Positions 6,457 through 6,470 of a DNA stretch of 6,470 nt are shown one piece after another; positions within the stretch are counted from its first letter, which is position 1; each line of letters opens with the position of its first letter. The notes beneath the pieces are model-generated. The model was not told the origin of the DNA and made no database searches. It worked only from the letters and a program-made list of their open reading frames with translations. Made by a program: the position numbers and the translations under genes. This DNA is from Cytophagales bacterium (GTDB lineage: Bacteria; Bacteroidota; Bacteroidia; Cytophagales; Cyclobacteriaceae): NCBI GenBank assembly GCA_029262955.1, contig JAJCYL010000641.1, positions 1 through 6,470 of the forward strand, given 5' to 3'.

Positions 6457-6470
6457 GTCTCGTGAGAGAC
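6457..6470 (+). terminator. GNRA-loop hairpin at window edge, possible antiporter terminator
   Basis: GTCTC (6457-6461) and GAGAC (6466-6470) form a perfect 5-bp stem closed by a GTGA loop, which fits the stable GNRA tetraloop class. It begins 19 nt after the antiporter stop codon, a normal place for an intrinsic terminator. The window ends at the last stem base, so neither stem extension nor a following T tract can be seen. Confidence 0.4.

Overview
The window looks like ordinary chromosomal housekeeping DNA from a member of the Bacteroidota, probably a marine-type Cytophagales lineage. That placement is an inference from three things: the protein sequences (a GluRS without zinc cysteines, a small PspC, a RidA and a 67-residue protein of Bacteroidota type), the modest GC content, the general lack of Shine-Dalgarno sequences before the starts, and two upstream sites matching the Bacteroidota -7 promoter consensus TAnnTTTG.

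Left part (1-4254, all + strand). The 3' end of a gene cut by the window edge, probably a DUF4270 outer-surface protein, is followed after 42 bp by glmS (glucosamine-6-phosphate synthase). Then come ridA (enamine/imine deaminase), gltX (glutamyl-tRNA synthetase) and a 67-residue lysine-rich protein of unknown function. The gaps between the last four genes are 18, 9 and 4 bp, so glmS-ridA-gltX-orf67 is very likely one transcript. A candidate promoter lies just before glmS.

Middle part (4256-5016, - strand). A DinB/YfiT-like four-helix-bundle protein is followed downstream by a 60-residue PspC-domain membrane protein, probably as a two-gene unit. The pspC stop codon sits 1 bp from the stop codon of the 67-residue gene, a very tight convergent junction with a small hairpin across it.

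Right part (5017-6470). A 141-bp divergent intergenic region carries a textbook Bacteroidota promoter (TTTG-N20-TACATTTG) facing right. It leads into a 426-residue CPA1/NhaP-type Na+/H+ antiporter with its ion-binding residues intact. A short GNRA-loop hairpin lies at the right edge.

Taken together, glmS (glutamine to glutamate plus GlcN6P for cell-wall precursors), gltX (charging of glutamate onto tRNA) and ridA (clearing reactive enamines from PLP enzymes) form a loose amino-nitrogen/growth cluster, while pspC, the DinB-like gene and the antiporter look like envelope or stress accessories. No mobile element, CRISPR array, RNA gene or defence-like cassette is visible. I found no convincing undescribed system; the 67-residue gene is the best candidate for something functionally uncharacterised.
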